From contig NZ_RFFN01000003.1 in NCBI RefSeq assembly GCF_003696315.1, positions 62,001-126,000 on the forward strand: DNA of 64,000 nt, read 5' to 3'. Below, piece after piece: positions 19,601 to 29,570 of the stretch; the first letter of the stretch is position 1, and each line of letters starts with the position of its first letter. The notes beneath the pieces are model-generated. The model made no database searches, was not told where the DNA came from, and saw nothing but the letters and a program-made list of their open reading frames with translations. The position numbers were made by a program, and so were the translations under genes. The DNA comes from Pseudomonas songnenensis. Lineage in GTDB: Bacteria > Pseudomonadota > Gammaproteobacteria > Pseudomonadales > Pseudomonadaceae.

Positions 19601-21077
19601 TGGGCGTATCGTCGCCCATCGAGCCGACCGCCTCCTGGCCCTGCTCGGCCAGCGGGCGCAGCACCTGGTCACGCTCCTCGAAGGTGACCTGGTACATCTT
19701 CATGTACTGCTTGAGCTGGTCGGCATCGTAGAAGGCCGAACCGTGATCGTTGTCATCCAGCGTCGACTGAATGCGCAGTGCGTTCTGCCGCAGCCACTTC
19801 TTGTAGGGCTGCTGTGCTTTCAGATGATTGTCGATGTCGTCGGTGTGCAGCACCTTGCCGGTAAGGGTATCGATGGCAAGAATCTGCCCCGGGCCGACGC
19901 GCCCCTTGGCCAGCACATCTTCCGGCTTGTAATCCCAGACGCCGACTTCGGACGCCAGGGTGATGTAGCCGTTCTTGGTAGTCACCCAGCGCGCCGGACG
20001 CAGCCCGTTGCGGTCGAGCAGGCAAACCGCGTGGCGGCCATCGGTCAGCACCACGCCGGCCGGGCCATCCCATGGCTCCATGTGCATGGAGTTGAATTCG
20101 TAGAAGGCACGCAGGTCGGGGTCCATGGTCTCGACGTTCTGCCAGGCCGGCGGAATGATCATGCGCAGGCCACGGAACAGATCCATTCCGCCGGTGACCA
20201 AGAGCTCGAGCATGTTGTCCATGCTCGAGGAGTCGGAGCCGGTGCGGTTGATCAGCGGCGACAGGCTTTCGAGATCCGGCAGCAATTCGTTGGCGAACTT
20301 CAGGCGGCGCGCCTGGGCCCAGTTGCGGTTGCCGGTGATGGTGTTGATTTCGCCGTTGTGAGCAAGAAAGCGAAACGGCTGAGCCAGCCGCCACTGCGGC
20401 ATGGTATTGGTGGAGAAACGCTGGTGGAACACGCAGATCGCGGTCGCGAGGCGCTCGTCACCCAGGTCCGGGTAGAACTGGGCGAGGTCGGCCGGCATCA
20501 TCAGGCCTTTGTAGATGATGTCCTTGTCCGAGAGGCTGCAGACGTAGAAGGCGCTGTCGTCCGCCAGTGCGACTTCGGCGCGGCGGCGGGCGAAGAACAG
20601 CTTGATGCCGAACTGACGCTCGTCGAGCCCCTCGCCGGAAACGAACACCTGCTCGATGCGCGGCAGACGCTCGAGCGCCAGCTGCCCGAGAACGCTGGTG
20701 TCCACCGGAACCTCACGCCAGCCAACCAGCGTAAGCCCCTGTGCCTGAATTTGTTCGCTCAGCTGAGCACGAGCGCGATCCGCCTTGCTGGCGTCCTGAT
20801 CGAGGAAGACCATGCCAACCGCGTACTGGGCCGGCAGCTCGGCGTTGAAATGCTCCAGCGCCATCGCGCGCAGAAAGGCATCCGGCTTCTGCATCAGAAG
20901 ACCACAGCCATCACCGGTTTTGCCGTCGGCGTTGATGCCGCCACGGTGAGTCATGCAGGTCAGGGACTGAATGGCAGTCTTTAGCAGGTGATGGCTTGCC
21001 TCGCCCTGCATGTGGGCAATCAGACCGAAGCCGCAGTTATCCTTGAACTCTTCAGGACGAAACAGACCTGCTCTCAT
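16629..21077 (-). CDS. gltB: Glutamate synthase (NADPH) large chain
   Basis: 1482 aa. The start [14 protein letters not shown] is chosen; a GTG two codons earlier is weaker. Cys15 ([10 protein letters not shown]) becomes the N-terminal nucleophile of the glutamine amidotransferase domain after removal of a short propeptide. The central domain and FMN/2-oxoglutarate barrel follow, then the 3Fe-4S site [12 protein letters not shown] (Cys-x5-Cys-x4-Cys), and finally the glycine-rich GXGXG beta-helix domain. It is first gene of the gltBD operon; the leader upstream separates it from the terminator of the damX-like gene. Long open frames on the opposite strand are codon-bias shadows. Confidence 0.97.
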   Translation of the reverse strand: MRAGLFRPEEFKDNCGFGLIAHMQGEASHHLLKTAIQSLTCMTHRGGINADGKTGDGCGLLMQKPDAFLRAMALEHFNAELPAQYAVGMVFLDQDASKADRARAQLSEQIQAQGLTLVGWREVPVDTSVLGQLALERLPRIEQVFVSGEGLDERQFGIKLFFARRRAEVALADDSAFYVCSLSDKDIIYKGLMMPADLAQFYPDLGDERLATAICVFHQRFSTNTMPQWRLAQPFRFLAHNGEINTITGNRNWAQARRLKFANELLPDLESLSPLINRTGSDSSSMDNMLELLVTGGMDLFRGLRMIIPPAWQNVETMDPDLRAFYEFNSMHMEPWDGPAGVVLTDGRHAVCLLDRNGLRPARWVTTKNGYITLASEVGVWDYKPEDVLAKGRVGPGQILAIDTLTGKVLHTDDIDNHLKAQQPYKKWLRQNALRIQSTLDDNDHGSAFYDADQLKQYMKMYQVTFEERDQVLRPLAEQGQEAVGSMGDDTPMAVLSRRVRSPYDYFRQQFAQVTNPPIDPLREAIVMSLETCLGAERNVFEETAEHANRAILTTPVISPAKWRTIMNLERPGFERLVIDLNYDESIGLEAAIRNIADQAEEAVRGGKVLLVLSDRHIAPGKLPVHASLAVGAVHHRLVDTGLRCSCNILVETATARDPHHFAVLIGFGATAVYPFLAYEVLGDLIRTGEVLGDLYEVFKHYRKGISKGLMKIISKMGISTIASYRGAQLFEAVGLSDEIVELSFRGVASRIKGARFEDLEAEQKALAAEAWSSRKPIQQGGLLKFVYGGEYHAYNPDVVSALQMAVQSGDYSRFKEYTALVDQRPVAMLRDLLKVKLAEQPLALEEVEPLDAILKRFDSAGISLGALSPEAHEAIAAAMNRIGARSNSGEGGEDPARYGTERSSKIKQVATGRFGVTPEYLVNAEVLQIKVAQGAKPGEGGQLPGGKVNGLIARLRYAVPGVTLISPPPHHDIYSIEDLAQLIFDLKQVNPQALVSVKLVAEPGVGTIAAGVAKAYADLITISGYDGGTGASPLTSIRYAGSPWELGLAETHQTLRGNDLRGKVRVQTDGGLKTGLDVIKAAILGAESFGFGTAPMIALGCKYLRICHLNNCATGVATQNEQLRKDHFIGTVDMVVNFFQFVAEETREWLARLGVRSLGELIGRTDLLEVLPGDTAKQNNLDLTPLLGGSNIPADKPQFCQVEKNPPFDQGLLAEEMVKLAKAAIDTKSGGEFELEICNCDRSIGARVSGEIARQHGNQGMAGTPITFRFKGTAGQSFGVWNAGGLHLYLEGDANDYVGKGMTGGKLVVTPPQGAAYRSQDSAIIGNTCLYGATGGKLFAAGTAGERFAVRNSGAHAVVEGTGDHCCEYMTGGFVCVLGKTGHNFGSGMTGGFAYVLDMDNSFVDRVNNELVNLQRITGEAMEAYRSHLQGVLREYVAETASEWGAELLDNLDDYLRRFWLVKPKAANLASLLSSTRANPQ

Positions 21078-21210
21078 AGGCACTCCACCAGCTAAATGCG
21101 TTGTAAATCAACCCCTTATTGACGGCGCAGCGACTCACCCCGTCATTCACGTGGGCAAAAGGGGGAGCAGTTTACAAAGCCCGCTAGATCGGCACAATTT
21201 ATTTTTGCAA

Positions 21211-21245
21211 GCCCCAAAAAGGTGCATTGCGCACTTTTTTGGGGC
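21211..21245. terminator. Terminator after the AAA/SPOR gene
   Basis: A 15 bp stem with one G-U pair (GCCCCAAAAAGGTGC, loop ATTGC, GCACTTTTTTGGGGC) lies directly after the stop of the minus-strand AAA/SPOR gene and before the gltB promoter region. The A/T tracts inside and after the stem suit termination on the minus strand. Confidence 0.8.
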
Positions 21246-21250
21246 ATTTT

Positions 21251-22786
21251 TTAACGAGACTGCGCTATTTCCTGCTGAACACTCGCAAGACTTCGCACCC
21301 AGGGCTTACCCGCCTGCAGCGAAGCGGGTAGCGACTTGACCGCTGCGACGGCCGCCGCTCGATTAGCAAAATTACCGTAGGTGACGACGTAGAGCGGCTT
21401 GCCTTCATGCTGCTTGGCAAAATAGCGGTAACTACCACCATGCTGCTGCACAAGCGCCTGAGCATTCTTCTCGACGCGCGTACCCAGGATCTGAACCAGA
21501 TAGTTGCTTCCCGGCTGGCTCGCATACCACGCGCCATGACCTGAGCTGGCCGGTGCGGCGGCAGAGGCCGGAGCACGCTCTGCGACATTCGGCCGCACCG
21601 GCGCCGTGGGAGCAGGAGCAGGAGCGGCGACGGGTGGAGCAGGAACCGGTTGAGCACGCTCGACGGGGGCTGGGGCTGGGGCTGGGGCTGGTGCTGGCAT
21701 GGTCGGCGCAGTCACCCCCGGAACGGAAGCTTCGCGGTCGTCCTCACCCCCGGCGGCCGCCGCAAGCGGCTCACGGATCACGGGCTGCGCATCGCCGCCC
21801 AACGGCAACGACAGCGGACGCTCCTCACCATCGAACTCGATTGCCGTCTGCCGATCCTGGCCAGCAGAGCCATCGGCCGACGAGCTATTGAGGGGCAGGC
21901 TGGTAACTGCTGGCGGAAGGGCTGGCTGTTCGTCGCCACCACGCAGAGCCAGGTAGCCAACCGCGACAACCACAATCACCGCGAGAGCTGCCAGCAGGTG
22001 TCGTTTAGGGAGAGGAAAGGCTATTCCGCCCGCCTTACGGCTGCCACGGCGACTCTGCATTGCAGCAAGCAACTCATCACGCGCGACCTGATTGATTGCG
22101 CCTGGCCAGCCACTCGACTGCTCATGGATGCGGACGATCTGCTCCTCGCTCAGGCACTCGATTCCGCTGCCAGCTCCCTCGAGCCGCAGCGCAAGATATT
22201 CTCGCGTCTCGTCTTCCTCATAGGGCTGCAGAGCGATGGCGTGATAACGCTCTTCCCCCTCGCTCAGGGCCTCCAGACGCGCGGCAAGCGCGGGTTCGCC
22301 GAACAGGAAAACGTGCGGGCGCGCCTCGGGACTGCCAGCGGCCAGGCGCAAGAGAGTCTCAACTGCGGCCCCGGTCAAACACTCAGCGTCATCTACCAGC
22401 AGATAAACTTCCTGACCCGTGAGGGCCAACTGCGTCACTTGCGCCATGATGCCATCGAAATCGGCAACCGGACTGTTCAACGCCTGGGCGATCTGTGCGA
22501 GCAACACGCTGGCGTCCATAGTGCCCTGTGGCGTGATGACCACACTCTGCACCGACTGCTTGTTGCTGCTGGCCACCAAGGCCTGACGCAACAGGGTTTT
22601 ACCACTGCCTTCCGGCCCGGTTACCAACAGCAGTAACTGGCTGTACCGAGCAAGATGATGCAGCTGCCCAAGCACCGGTTTGCGCTGCGCAGGGAAAAAC
22701 TTGAAGCCCGGAACGCGAGCAGCGAAGGGATCATGGCTAAAGCCATAATGATTCAGAAACGCGTCGTCCGCAGACAAGCTGGTCAT
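21251..22786 (-). CDS. AAA ATPase with C-terminal SPOR domain (DamX-like)
   Basis: 511 aa. An N-terminal ExeA-like AAA domain carries Walker A GPEGSGKT (about residues 58-65) and Walker B VYLLVDDAE. One membrane helix (LLAALAVIVVVAVGYLAL, about 270-287) leads to a Pro/Ala-rich periplasmic linker and a C-terminal SPOR domain (about 430-505, NYLVQILGTRVEKNAQAL) that binds denuded peptidoglycan at the septum. The combination is that of DamX-related proteins found downstream of aroB. The linker is encoded by a hexanucleotide repeat (21666-21695). It follows aroB by 10 nt. A role at the division site is inferred from the SPOR domain. Confidence 0.85.
   Translation of the reverse strand: MTSLSADDAFLNHYGFSHDPFAARVPGFKFFPAQRKPVLGQLHHLARYSQLLLLVTGPEGSGKTLLRQALVASSNKQSVQSVVITPQGTMDASVLLAQIAQALNSPVADFDGIMAQVTQLALTGQEVYLLVDDAECLTGAAVETLLRLAAGSPEARPHVFLFGEPALAARLEALSEGEERYHAIALQPYEEDETREYLALRLEGAGSGIECLSEEQIVRIHEQSSGWPGAINQVARDELLAAMQSRRGSRKAGGIAFPLPKRHLLAALAVIVVVAVGYLALRGGDEQPALPPAVTSLPLNSSSADGSAGQDRQTAIEFDGEERPLSLPLGGDAQPVIREPLAAAAGGEDDREASVPGVTAPTMPAPAPAPAPAPVERAQPVPAPPVAAPAPAPTAPVRPNVAERAPASAAAPASSGHGAWYASQPGSNYLVQILGTRVEKNAQALVQQHGGSYRYFAKQHEGKPLYVVTYGNFANRAAAVAAVKSLPASLQAGKPWVRSLASVQQEIAQSR
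21666..21695 (-). repeat. GGGGCT hexanucleotide tandem repeat in the SPOR linker
   Basis: Four perfect copies of GGGGCT plus one near copy (GGTGCT) encode the Ala-Pro run on the minus strand. The unit is a multiple of three, so slippage would lengthen or shorten the linker without breaking the frame. Confidence 0.8.
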
Positions 22787-22796
22787 GGAAATCTTC

Positions 22797-23900
22797 TTAT
22801 GCTCCCAAAGGTTCCGTCATTGCGCCGTAATCGGCATTCAAGGTCGTCTCTAGCACGGCGCGCGGGAAGTCGCCTGTCACAACCGCCTCACCGAGCTGTC
22901 GCAGCAGTACAAGACGAAGCCGGCCATCCAGTACCTTTTTGTCGACGGCCATGTGCTCCAGGAAGTCCCGCGGCTGCATTTGCGCCGGCGGAACGACGGG
23001 CAGCGCCGCGCGCTGCAACAAGCGGATAGCGCGATCACGTTCTGCCGCGCCTATCCAGCCAAGCTGACATGACATCTCCAATGCCATCACGGTTCCTGCT
23101 GCGACAGCCTCACCATGCAGCCATACGCCATAGCCCATATGAGTCTCGATCGCATGACCAAAAGTGTGACCCAGATTCAGGATGGCCCGCACCCCGGACT
23201 CGCGCTCATCGGCGTTGACCACTTTCGCTTTTGCGGCACAGGAACGCTGGATAGCCTCGGTCAGTGCCACAGAATCAAGCGTTCGAATCAGATCGATGTT
23301 GTCTTCCAGCCAACTGAGAAACGGCTCGTCGCAGATCAATCCGTACTTGATCACTTCGGCCAGCCCTGCCGACAACTCGCGCACAGGCAGGGTAGCCAGC
23401 GTGGTCGTATCGATAATCACCGCACGTGGCTGATAGAACGCACCGATCATGTTCTTGCCCAGCGGATGGTTGATGCCAGTCTTACCGCCGACCGAAGAGT
23501 CCACCTGCGACAACAATGTAGTGGGCACTTGAATGAAGTCGACGCCACGCTGATAGCTGGCCGCCGCGTACCCAGCCATGTCGCCGACAACGCCACCACC
23601 CAGCGCAATGATCGTGGTGTTGCGGTCATGTCTCGCCCCGAGCAGGGCGTCGAAGATCAGCTGGAGCGTCTGCCAGTTCTTGTGCTCTTCCCCATCGGGA
23701 AGAACCACTGGCGTGACAGCGTAATTGGAAAGAGTGCGAGTCAATCGGTCGAGATACAGCGGCGCAACCGTCTCGTTAGTGACAACGGCAACCTGCCGAC
23801 CGCGAATCTTGTCGCTGAACAGCTCCAGGCGATCGAGCAACCCTTCGCCAATATGGATGGGATAGCTACGCTCGCCGAGATCGACCTGAAGAGTCTGCAT
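22797..23900 (-). CDS. aroB: 3-dehydroquinate synthase
   Basis: 367 aa. NAD-binding is at [13 protein letters not shown], with the substrate loop [17 protein letters not shown]. The zinc ligands are the Glu of GLAEVIKYG and the His residues of [12 protein letters not shown]. It makes 3-dehydroquinate from DAHP, step 2 of the shikimate pathway. It is 23 nt after aroK, so the two are co-transcribed, as in most proteobacteria, and the damX-like gene follows. Base composition is less GC-rich than in the flanking glt and priA regions. Confidence 0.97.
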   Translation of the reverse strand: MQTLQVDLGERSYPIHIGEGLLDRLELFSDKIRGRQVAVVTNETVAPLYLDRLTRTLSNYAVTPVVLPDGEEHKNWQTLQLIFDALLGARHDRNTTIIALGGGVVGDMAGYAAASYQRGVDFIQVPTTLLSQVDSSVGGKTGINHPLGKNMIGAFYQPRAVIIDTTTLATLPVRELSAGLAEVIKYGLICDEPFLSWLEDNIDLIRTLDSVALTEAIQRSCAAKAKVVNADERESGVRAILNLGHTFGHAIETHMGYGVWLHGEAVAAGTVMALEMSCQLGWIGAAERDRAIRLLQRAALPVVPPAQMQPRDFLEHMAVDKKVLDGRLRLVLLRQLGEAVVTGDFPRAVLETTLNADYGAMTEPLGA

Positions 23901-23923
23901 GGGGCCCCCAAGAATAAAGGGGG

Positions 23924-24478
23924 CTAGGATAGCGCAGATTCATCGTGGCTTTCACGGGGCGGTAGTGACGCGAGCCGATCGAGAATTTCCATAACAACAA
24001 GCCTCGGCGGGCGCTCGTCGGTCTCGATGATGATATCCGCAATGGATCTATATAGAGGGTCGCGAACCGCCATCAAAGCAGTCAGCACGCTGCGAGGATC
24101 GCTAGCCTGCAACAACGGCCGATTGCGATCGCGCGACGTACGCTCGAGTTGCTGATCAACCGACGTACAGAGATAGATGACTCGACCGCCCGCACGAAGC
24201 GCCCGCCGATTATCGTCCCGCAACACCGCGCCACCACCGGTCGCGAGCACCACGCCTTCAAGCTGACAAAGCTCCGCAATAGCCGCTCGCTCACGCTCAC
24301 GAAAGCCTGCCTCCCCCTCGACATCGAATATCAGCGGGATGCTGGCTCCGGTCCGCTGCTCGATCTCCTTGTCGGAGTCTTTGAACGGCAGACGCAGCTC
24401 TTTGGCAAGCAAACGCCCGATGGTGCTCTTTCCAGCACCCATCGGGCCTATGAGAATAATATTCTTCAACGACGTCAA
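23924..24478 (-). CDS. aroK: Shikimate kinase
   Basis: 184 aa from a TTG at 24478 that overlaps the pilQ stop (TTGA). A second TTG at 24469 would give MKNIILIG and matches the usual N-terminus equally well, so the start is uncertain by three codons. Walker A is GPMGAGKST, the shikimate-binding Asp is in FKDSDKEIE, and [10 protein letters not shown] and the RNRPLL lid complete the family pattern. It phosphorylates shikimate at position 3. Overlap with pilQ suggests that aroK can be read from the pil transcript. Confidence 0.95.
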   Translation of the reverse strand: MTSLKNIILIGPMGAGKSTIGRLLAKELRLPFKDSDKEIEQRTGASIPLIFDVEGEAGFRERERAAIAELCQLEGVVLATGGGAVLRDDNRRALRAGGRVIYLCTSVDQQLERTSRDRNRPLLQASDPRSVLTALMAVRDPLYRSIADIIIETDERPPRLVVMEILDRLASLPPRESHDESALS

Positions 24479-26556
24479 CGACTCACGGCGACAGCCTGAT
24501 GGTTGAGGATCTTGGGAGTGAGGAAGATCAGCAACTCGGATTTCGAGTCAGCCACAATGTCTCTCCGGAACATGCGGCCAAGATAAGGTAGATCGCCAAG
24601 GAAAGGAACCTTATCAACGGATCGACTCTGGGTGTTAGAGAAAACTCCGCCAATCACCACCGTCTCGCCATCATTGACCAGGATCTTTGCGTTCACCTCG
24701 TTCTTACGAATCGTAGGGGTGCCATTCACATCGTTCGCAAAATCGGGCTCATCCTTGGTGACCTTTACCTCCATGATGATTCGATTGTCGGGCGTGATCT
24801 GGGGAGTAACCTCCAGTGAGAGCGCCGCCTCTACGAACGTAGTGGACGTAGCACCACTGGAACTTGCTTCCTGATATGGGATTTCGGAGCCCTTCAGGAT
24901 CTTTGCTGTTTCCTTATCGGCCGTCATCACCTTCGGCTGGGATACAACCTCTCCATTGCCAGACTTCTCCATCGCCGACAGCTCAAGATCGAGGATAAGA
25001 TTGTCAGTTATGTATCCGATGCCAATCCCAGCAGTGCGGTTGGTCACTCCCATATCGACGAAAGGAAAGTTACCACTGCTTTCGTCGCCCGAGTTTCCAC
25101 CCTCGTCACCGAAGTCATCGTTGCCGTACACCGCGCCGCGTCCGTTCGCGAACAACTGCGTCCCACCCCAACGCACCCCCAGCGCCTTGTCGTAGTCTAC
25201 GTTGGCTTCAACGATACGAGCCTCGATCATCACCTGCCTTACTGGAATATCTAACTGCGCCACAATGCGGCGCAGCTCATCCAGGCGCTCCTGGGTCTGA
25301 TAAGCAATAATATTGTTCGTTCGATCATCAACAGCCATCGAGCCGCGCTCGTCGGTTTGCCCTTGTGTATTGGTCACCGATTGAAACAGCCGAGCAATGT
25401 CAGCTGCTTTGGCGTAATTGACCTGCACCACTTCCCGGCGCAGCGGCGCGAGCTCGGCGATCTGGCGCTGCGATTCCAGCTCTTGGCGCTCACGCGCTGC
25501 GATTTCGTCAGCAGGAGCCACCAGCAGCACGTTTCCAACCTGACGTTTATCCAGCCCCTTGGTCTTCAGCACCAGATCCAGCGCCTGATCCCATGGCACG
25601 TTCTGCAGGCGCAAAGTGATGTTGCCGCTGACTGTGTCGCTCGCCACCAGGTTGAGATCAGTGAAATCAGCGATCAGCTGCAGCACGGAGCGGACGTCGA
25701 TATCCTGGAAATTGAGCGACAGCTTTTCGCCCGAATAGGCAAAACGATCGGCCTTGCGCTTATCGGCTTCATCTTCGGTGAGAGGCTTGATACTAATGGT
25801 CAGCTTGTTATCGGTCTGATAGGCCAGATAGTCATAGCGCCCAGTTGGCTCGATAGCGATGCTAGCCTTACCTGATTGAGCAGTCGAGTCGACGAACCGT
25901 ACAGGTGTTGCAAAATCCTGGACGTCGAGGCGAACCCGCAAAGATTCCGGCAACTGCGTCTTGTCGAAGATAACGCGAATCTTGCCGCCCTGTTCTTCGA
26001 TCGTTGGACTTATCGACGGATCAGAAAGACTGATAATGACGTTTCCGGCACCGTCGTCACCGCGACGAAAGTCGATGTTCTCGATTGCCTTACCGACTGG
26101 AGCGACCTTTACAGGCGCAGACACCGCCACGGGCGCTGCAGTCGCCGCCGGCACAGCTGCAGCCCCCCCAGCCCCGGCGCTTTCGCCAAGAACTACAAAA
26201 AGATTTTTGCCATCCACTCGCGTGGAGTAAGGCACAAGTGACGTCAGATTAACAATGAGCCGCGTGCGCCCCTGCGCCTCGACAACCGTCACGCTTCGTG
26301 CGTTACCAACACCCAGCTCACGATTCTTGGCACCCAGATTATTCGAAACGCCAGGAAGATCGAGCGCAATGCGCGCAGGCTGATCCAATGTGTAGCCACG
26401 CGGCGATGCTACAGGCTCGTCAAAAGCGAGCTTCAACTCAACACGATCACCAGGCAGTGCAGCGACATCGAGGGCATTGAGCTTGGCCGCAAGCAGTGCA
26501 GGCGAAATAAACGCAGCCAGCAGAGAAACGCCCAGACGTGAAAGGGTAGTGTTCAT
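24475..26556 (-). CDS. pilQ: Type IV pilus secretin PilQ
   Basis: 693 aa. ATG 26556 gives a signal peptide ending PALLAA-KL; the frame continues upstream to 26595 without a signal. Domain order: two AMIN domains (peptidoglycan binding), an STN/N0 domain ([18 protein letters not shown]), an N1 domain, then the secretin core with the signature [19 protein letters not shown] near the C-terminus. It forms the outer membrane gated channel for the pilus. It is last in the pilMNOPQ operon, 53 nt after pilP. Confidence 0.97.
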   Translation of the reverse strand: MNTTLSRLGVSLLAAFISPALLAAKLNALDVAALPGDRVELKLAFDEPVASPRGYTLDQPARIALDLPGVSNNLGAKNRELGVGNARSVTVVEAQGRTRLIVNLTSLVPYSTRVDGKNLFVVLGESAGAGGAAAVPAATAAPVAVSAPVKVAPVGKAIENIDFRRGDDGAGNVIISLSDPSISPTIEEQGGKIRVIFDKTQLPESLRVRLDVQDFATPVRFVDSTAQSGKASIAIEPTGRYDYLAYQTDNKLTISIKPLTEDEADKRKADRFAYSGEKLSLNFQDIDVRSVLQLIADFTDLNLVASDTVSGNITLRLQNVPWDQALDLVLKTKGLDKRQVGNVLLVAPADEIAARERQELESQRQIAELAPLRREVVQVNYAKAADIARLFQSVTNTQGQTDERGSMAVDDRTNNIIAYQTQERLDELRRIVAQLDIPVRQVMIEARIVEANVDYDKALGVRWGGTQLFANGRGAVYGNDDFGDEGGNSGDESSGNFPFVDMGVTNRTAGIGIGYITDNLILDLELSAMEKSGNGEVVSQPKVMTADKETAKILKGSEIPYQEASSSGATSTTFVEAALSLEVTPQITPDNRIIMEVKVTKDEPDFANDVNGTPTIRKNEVNAKILVNDGETVVIGGVFSNTQSRSVDKVPFLGDLPYLGRMFRRDIVADSKSELLIFLTPKILNHQAVAVSR

Positions 26557-26609
26557 AAATTGCTTCCGTTGTGCAGACCGGTAAAGGTTTTCCATGCTGT
26601 TGCCCCGCG

Positions 26610-27137
26610 CTAGGCGCGCTCTTTCAAAGTCAGACTGCGCGGGCGCTCAAGCCACCCACCCTCTCCATCAGGAACGATTTCCACTACGTCCACCCCGGCT
26701 TCACTGATCTCGACTATCCGGCCGTGATTGCGCCCTAGATAGTCACCAATCTTCACGCGATGAACTCCATCACCACCCTTGATAAGCGCGTATCTGCCCC
26801 CCCCATTGGTCAGCGTACCGACCATGGTGAAGTTCTCGATATTGAAGCCTTCAAGGAACTGCTTAACGCGCGACTCATCAGGCTGGATATCCTTTGATCC
26901 TCTTTGTCGCTGCGCCAGATCAAGCTTTACTGGCGGCTGAAAGGGATGACGCAAAGCCGCCGCGCTATAGGTAAAGGCCTCGTAAGGTATAAATGCGGGG
27001 AGCGGTTCGATCGTGCCCTTTGGCTTAGCCCTTACCTCATCCATGTATTGCTGCAGATCGCTGAAGTCAGCATTCCCTACACAGCCCGAAAGCGCCGCCA
27101 GGCTTAAACCCAGCGCAATGAGTAGCGCGCCCCTCAT
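26610..27137 (-). CDS. pilP: Type IV pilus lipoprotein PilP
   Basis: 175 aa. The lipobox is LSGC, with Cys19 lipidated. A disordered segment of about 50 residues that includes LRHPFQPP contacts PilN/PilO, and a C-terminal beta-sandwich contacts the PilQ N0 domain. It links the inner membrane PilMNO complex to the secretin. The ATG overlaps the pilO stop by 4 nt. A long frame on the other strand is not a gene. Confidence 0.95.
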   Translation of the reverse strand: MRGALLIALGLSLAALSGCVGNADFSDLQQYMDEVRAKPKGTIEPLPAFIPYEAFTYSAAALRHPFQPPVKLDLAQRQRGSKDIQPDESRVKQFLEGFNIENFTMVGTLTNGGGRYALIKGGDGVHRVKIGDYLGRNHGRIVEISEAGVDVVEIVPDGEGGWLERPRSLTLKERA

Positions 27138-27757
27138 TTCTGCAGCCCCTTGTCGTTATAGCGATAAGTCTTGGCAACGATACTCATGCGCAGCTTTGAC
27201 GTAGCATCGTTCTTATCTGGCTTTATCTCGAAATCATGCAGCGTTACGATTCGAGGAAGGCTCGACACTCCGCTCACGAAAGTAGCCAAGTCGTGATAAC
27301 CACCGACAACTTTAATATTAATTGGCAACTCGATATAAAACTGCTGAGCTACTTCCGGCTGGAGCTTGATTTCCTCGAACTCCAACCCGCTCCCCAAGCC
27401 CGTACGAGTAATGTCTTCCAACAACCCTGGGACTTCAGTATCGCTTGGTAACTGCCGAAGCAAAGCGCCGAACGAAGTCTCCATCTCAGCCATCTGTTCC
27501 TTATAAGCTTCCAAATTGGCCGCCTGGAATGCTTTAGTGGAGAATTGCTGCTTCAACGACACTTCCTGAGCCCGCTGCTGTTCCAACTGAAGCTGCATGT
27601 CCTGCAAATGAAAGTAATAACCCAAGGCAAGAACTGCAGCGAGCAAAAAAGCTCCTGCAATAAATTTAACCGGCCCCGGCCAAGAGCCGAGATTATTTAG
27701 GTCAAGATCCGCAAAGTCGACTTTACGAAGACTATCCAGCGACTCAGCTAAACTCAT
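27134..27757 (-). CDS. pilO: Type IV pilus inner membrane protein PilO
   Basis: 207 aa. A short cytoplasmic N-terminus is followed by one membrane helix (FIAGAFLLAAVLALGYYFHL, about residues 33-52), a coiled coil (QLQLEQQRAQEVSLKQQF), then a ferredoxin-like periplasmic domain. It heterodimerises with PilN. Overlaps of 4 nt with both pilN and pilP indicate coupled translation. The DNA is conspicuously less GC-rich than most of the window. Confidence 0.95.
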   Translation of the reverse strand: MSLAESLDSLRKVDFADLDLNNLGSWPGPVKFIAGAFLLAAVLALGYYFHLQDMQLQLEQQRAQEVSLKQQFSTKAFQAANLEAYKEQMAEMETSFGALLRQLPSDTEVPGLLEDITRTGLGSGLEFEEIKLQPEVAQQFYIELPINIKVVGGYHDLATFVSGVSSLPRIVTLHDFEIKPDKNDATSKLRMSIVAKTYRYNDKGLQK

Positions 27758-28325
27758 GGCTTCGCTCCTTCCGTAGAGACACCCGGCTGCGTCTGCTGCA
27801 CCGTCAGCTGGAACACGTTCTCTTGATCCACAGCGCCAGCGGTGACTGCTTTAACTTCGTTCAGGTTAGGCGCCTGAAGCCAATCGGAACCGTCGAGATT
27901 TCTCATTAGATTTGAAACACGATTATTGGATTCAGCGGCGCCGACGATTGCAATGTTCTTGCCGGTCATCTTCAGCGACGTGAAGTAGACCCCGTCAGGC
28001 AGCGTTCTGACGAGCTGATCAAATACCCGCCCAATAATTGGCCGATTCCCCTGGAGGTCTTGGATAATCTTCATGCGCTCCAGAAGCTGTTGCCTGCGCT
28101 CTTTCAGCTCCTTGATCTCCTTTATCCGCGCATCAAGTACCGCAATTTCCTTTTTGACGAACTCGTTTCGCGCATTTTGGTGTTCTATAGCGCCTTGGAA
28201 ATAGCGATCAGCAAGAAACACCAAGCCCGCTGCGACAACAAGCACACCGACGAGAGACGCGAGAAAGCGCTGCTTTCGCTCTTCTCGCAACTGTTCACGC
28301 CAAGGGAGTAAGTTGATCTGCGCCA

Positions 28326-28326
<1 letters not shown>
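27754..28326 (-). CDS. pilN: Type IV pilus inner membrane protein PilN
   Basis: 190 aa. The N-terminal cytoplasmic peptide MAQINLLPWRE is the conserved INLLPWR motif that docks into PilM. One membrane helix (about residues 22-42), a coiled coil around EIKELKERRQQLLERM, and a periplasmic ferredoxin-like domain follow. It partners PilO in the alignment subcomplex. The ATG shares a base with the pilM stop. Confidence 0.96.

Positions 28327-29570
<1,244 letters not shown>

Noticed and set aside
17919..20984. A 1021 aa open frame on the plus strand across gltB
   Set aside because: It is the antisense shadow of the GC3-rich gltB coding sequence; it has no family-like motifs and no ribosome site.
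21600..21700. CRISPR-like repeat array
   Set aside because: The repeat is a 6 bp coding microsatellite for Ala-Pro with no spacers.
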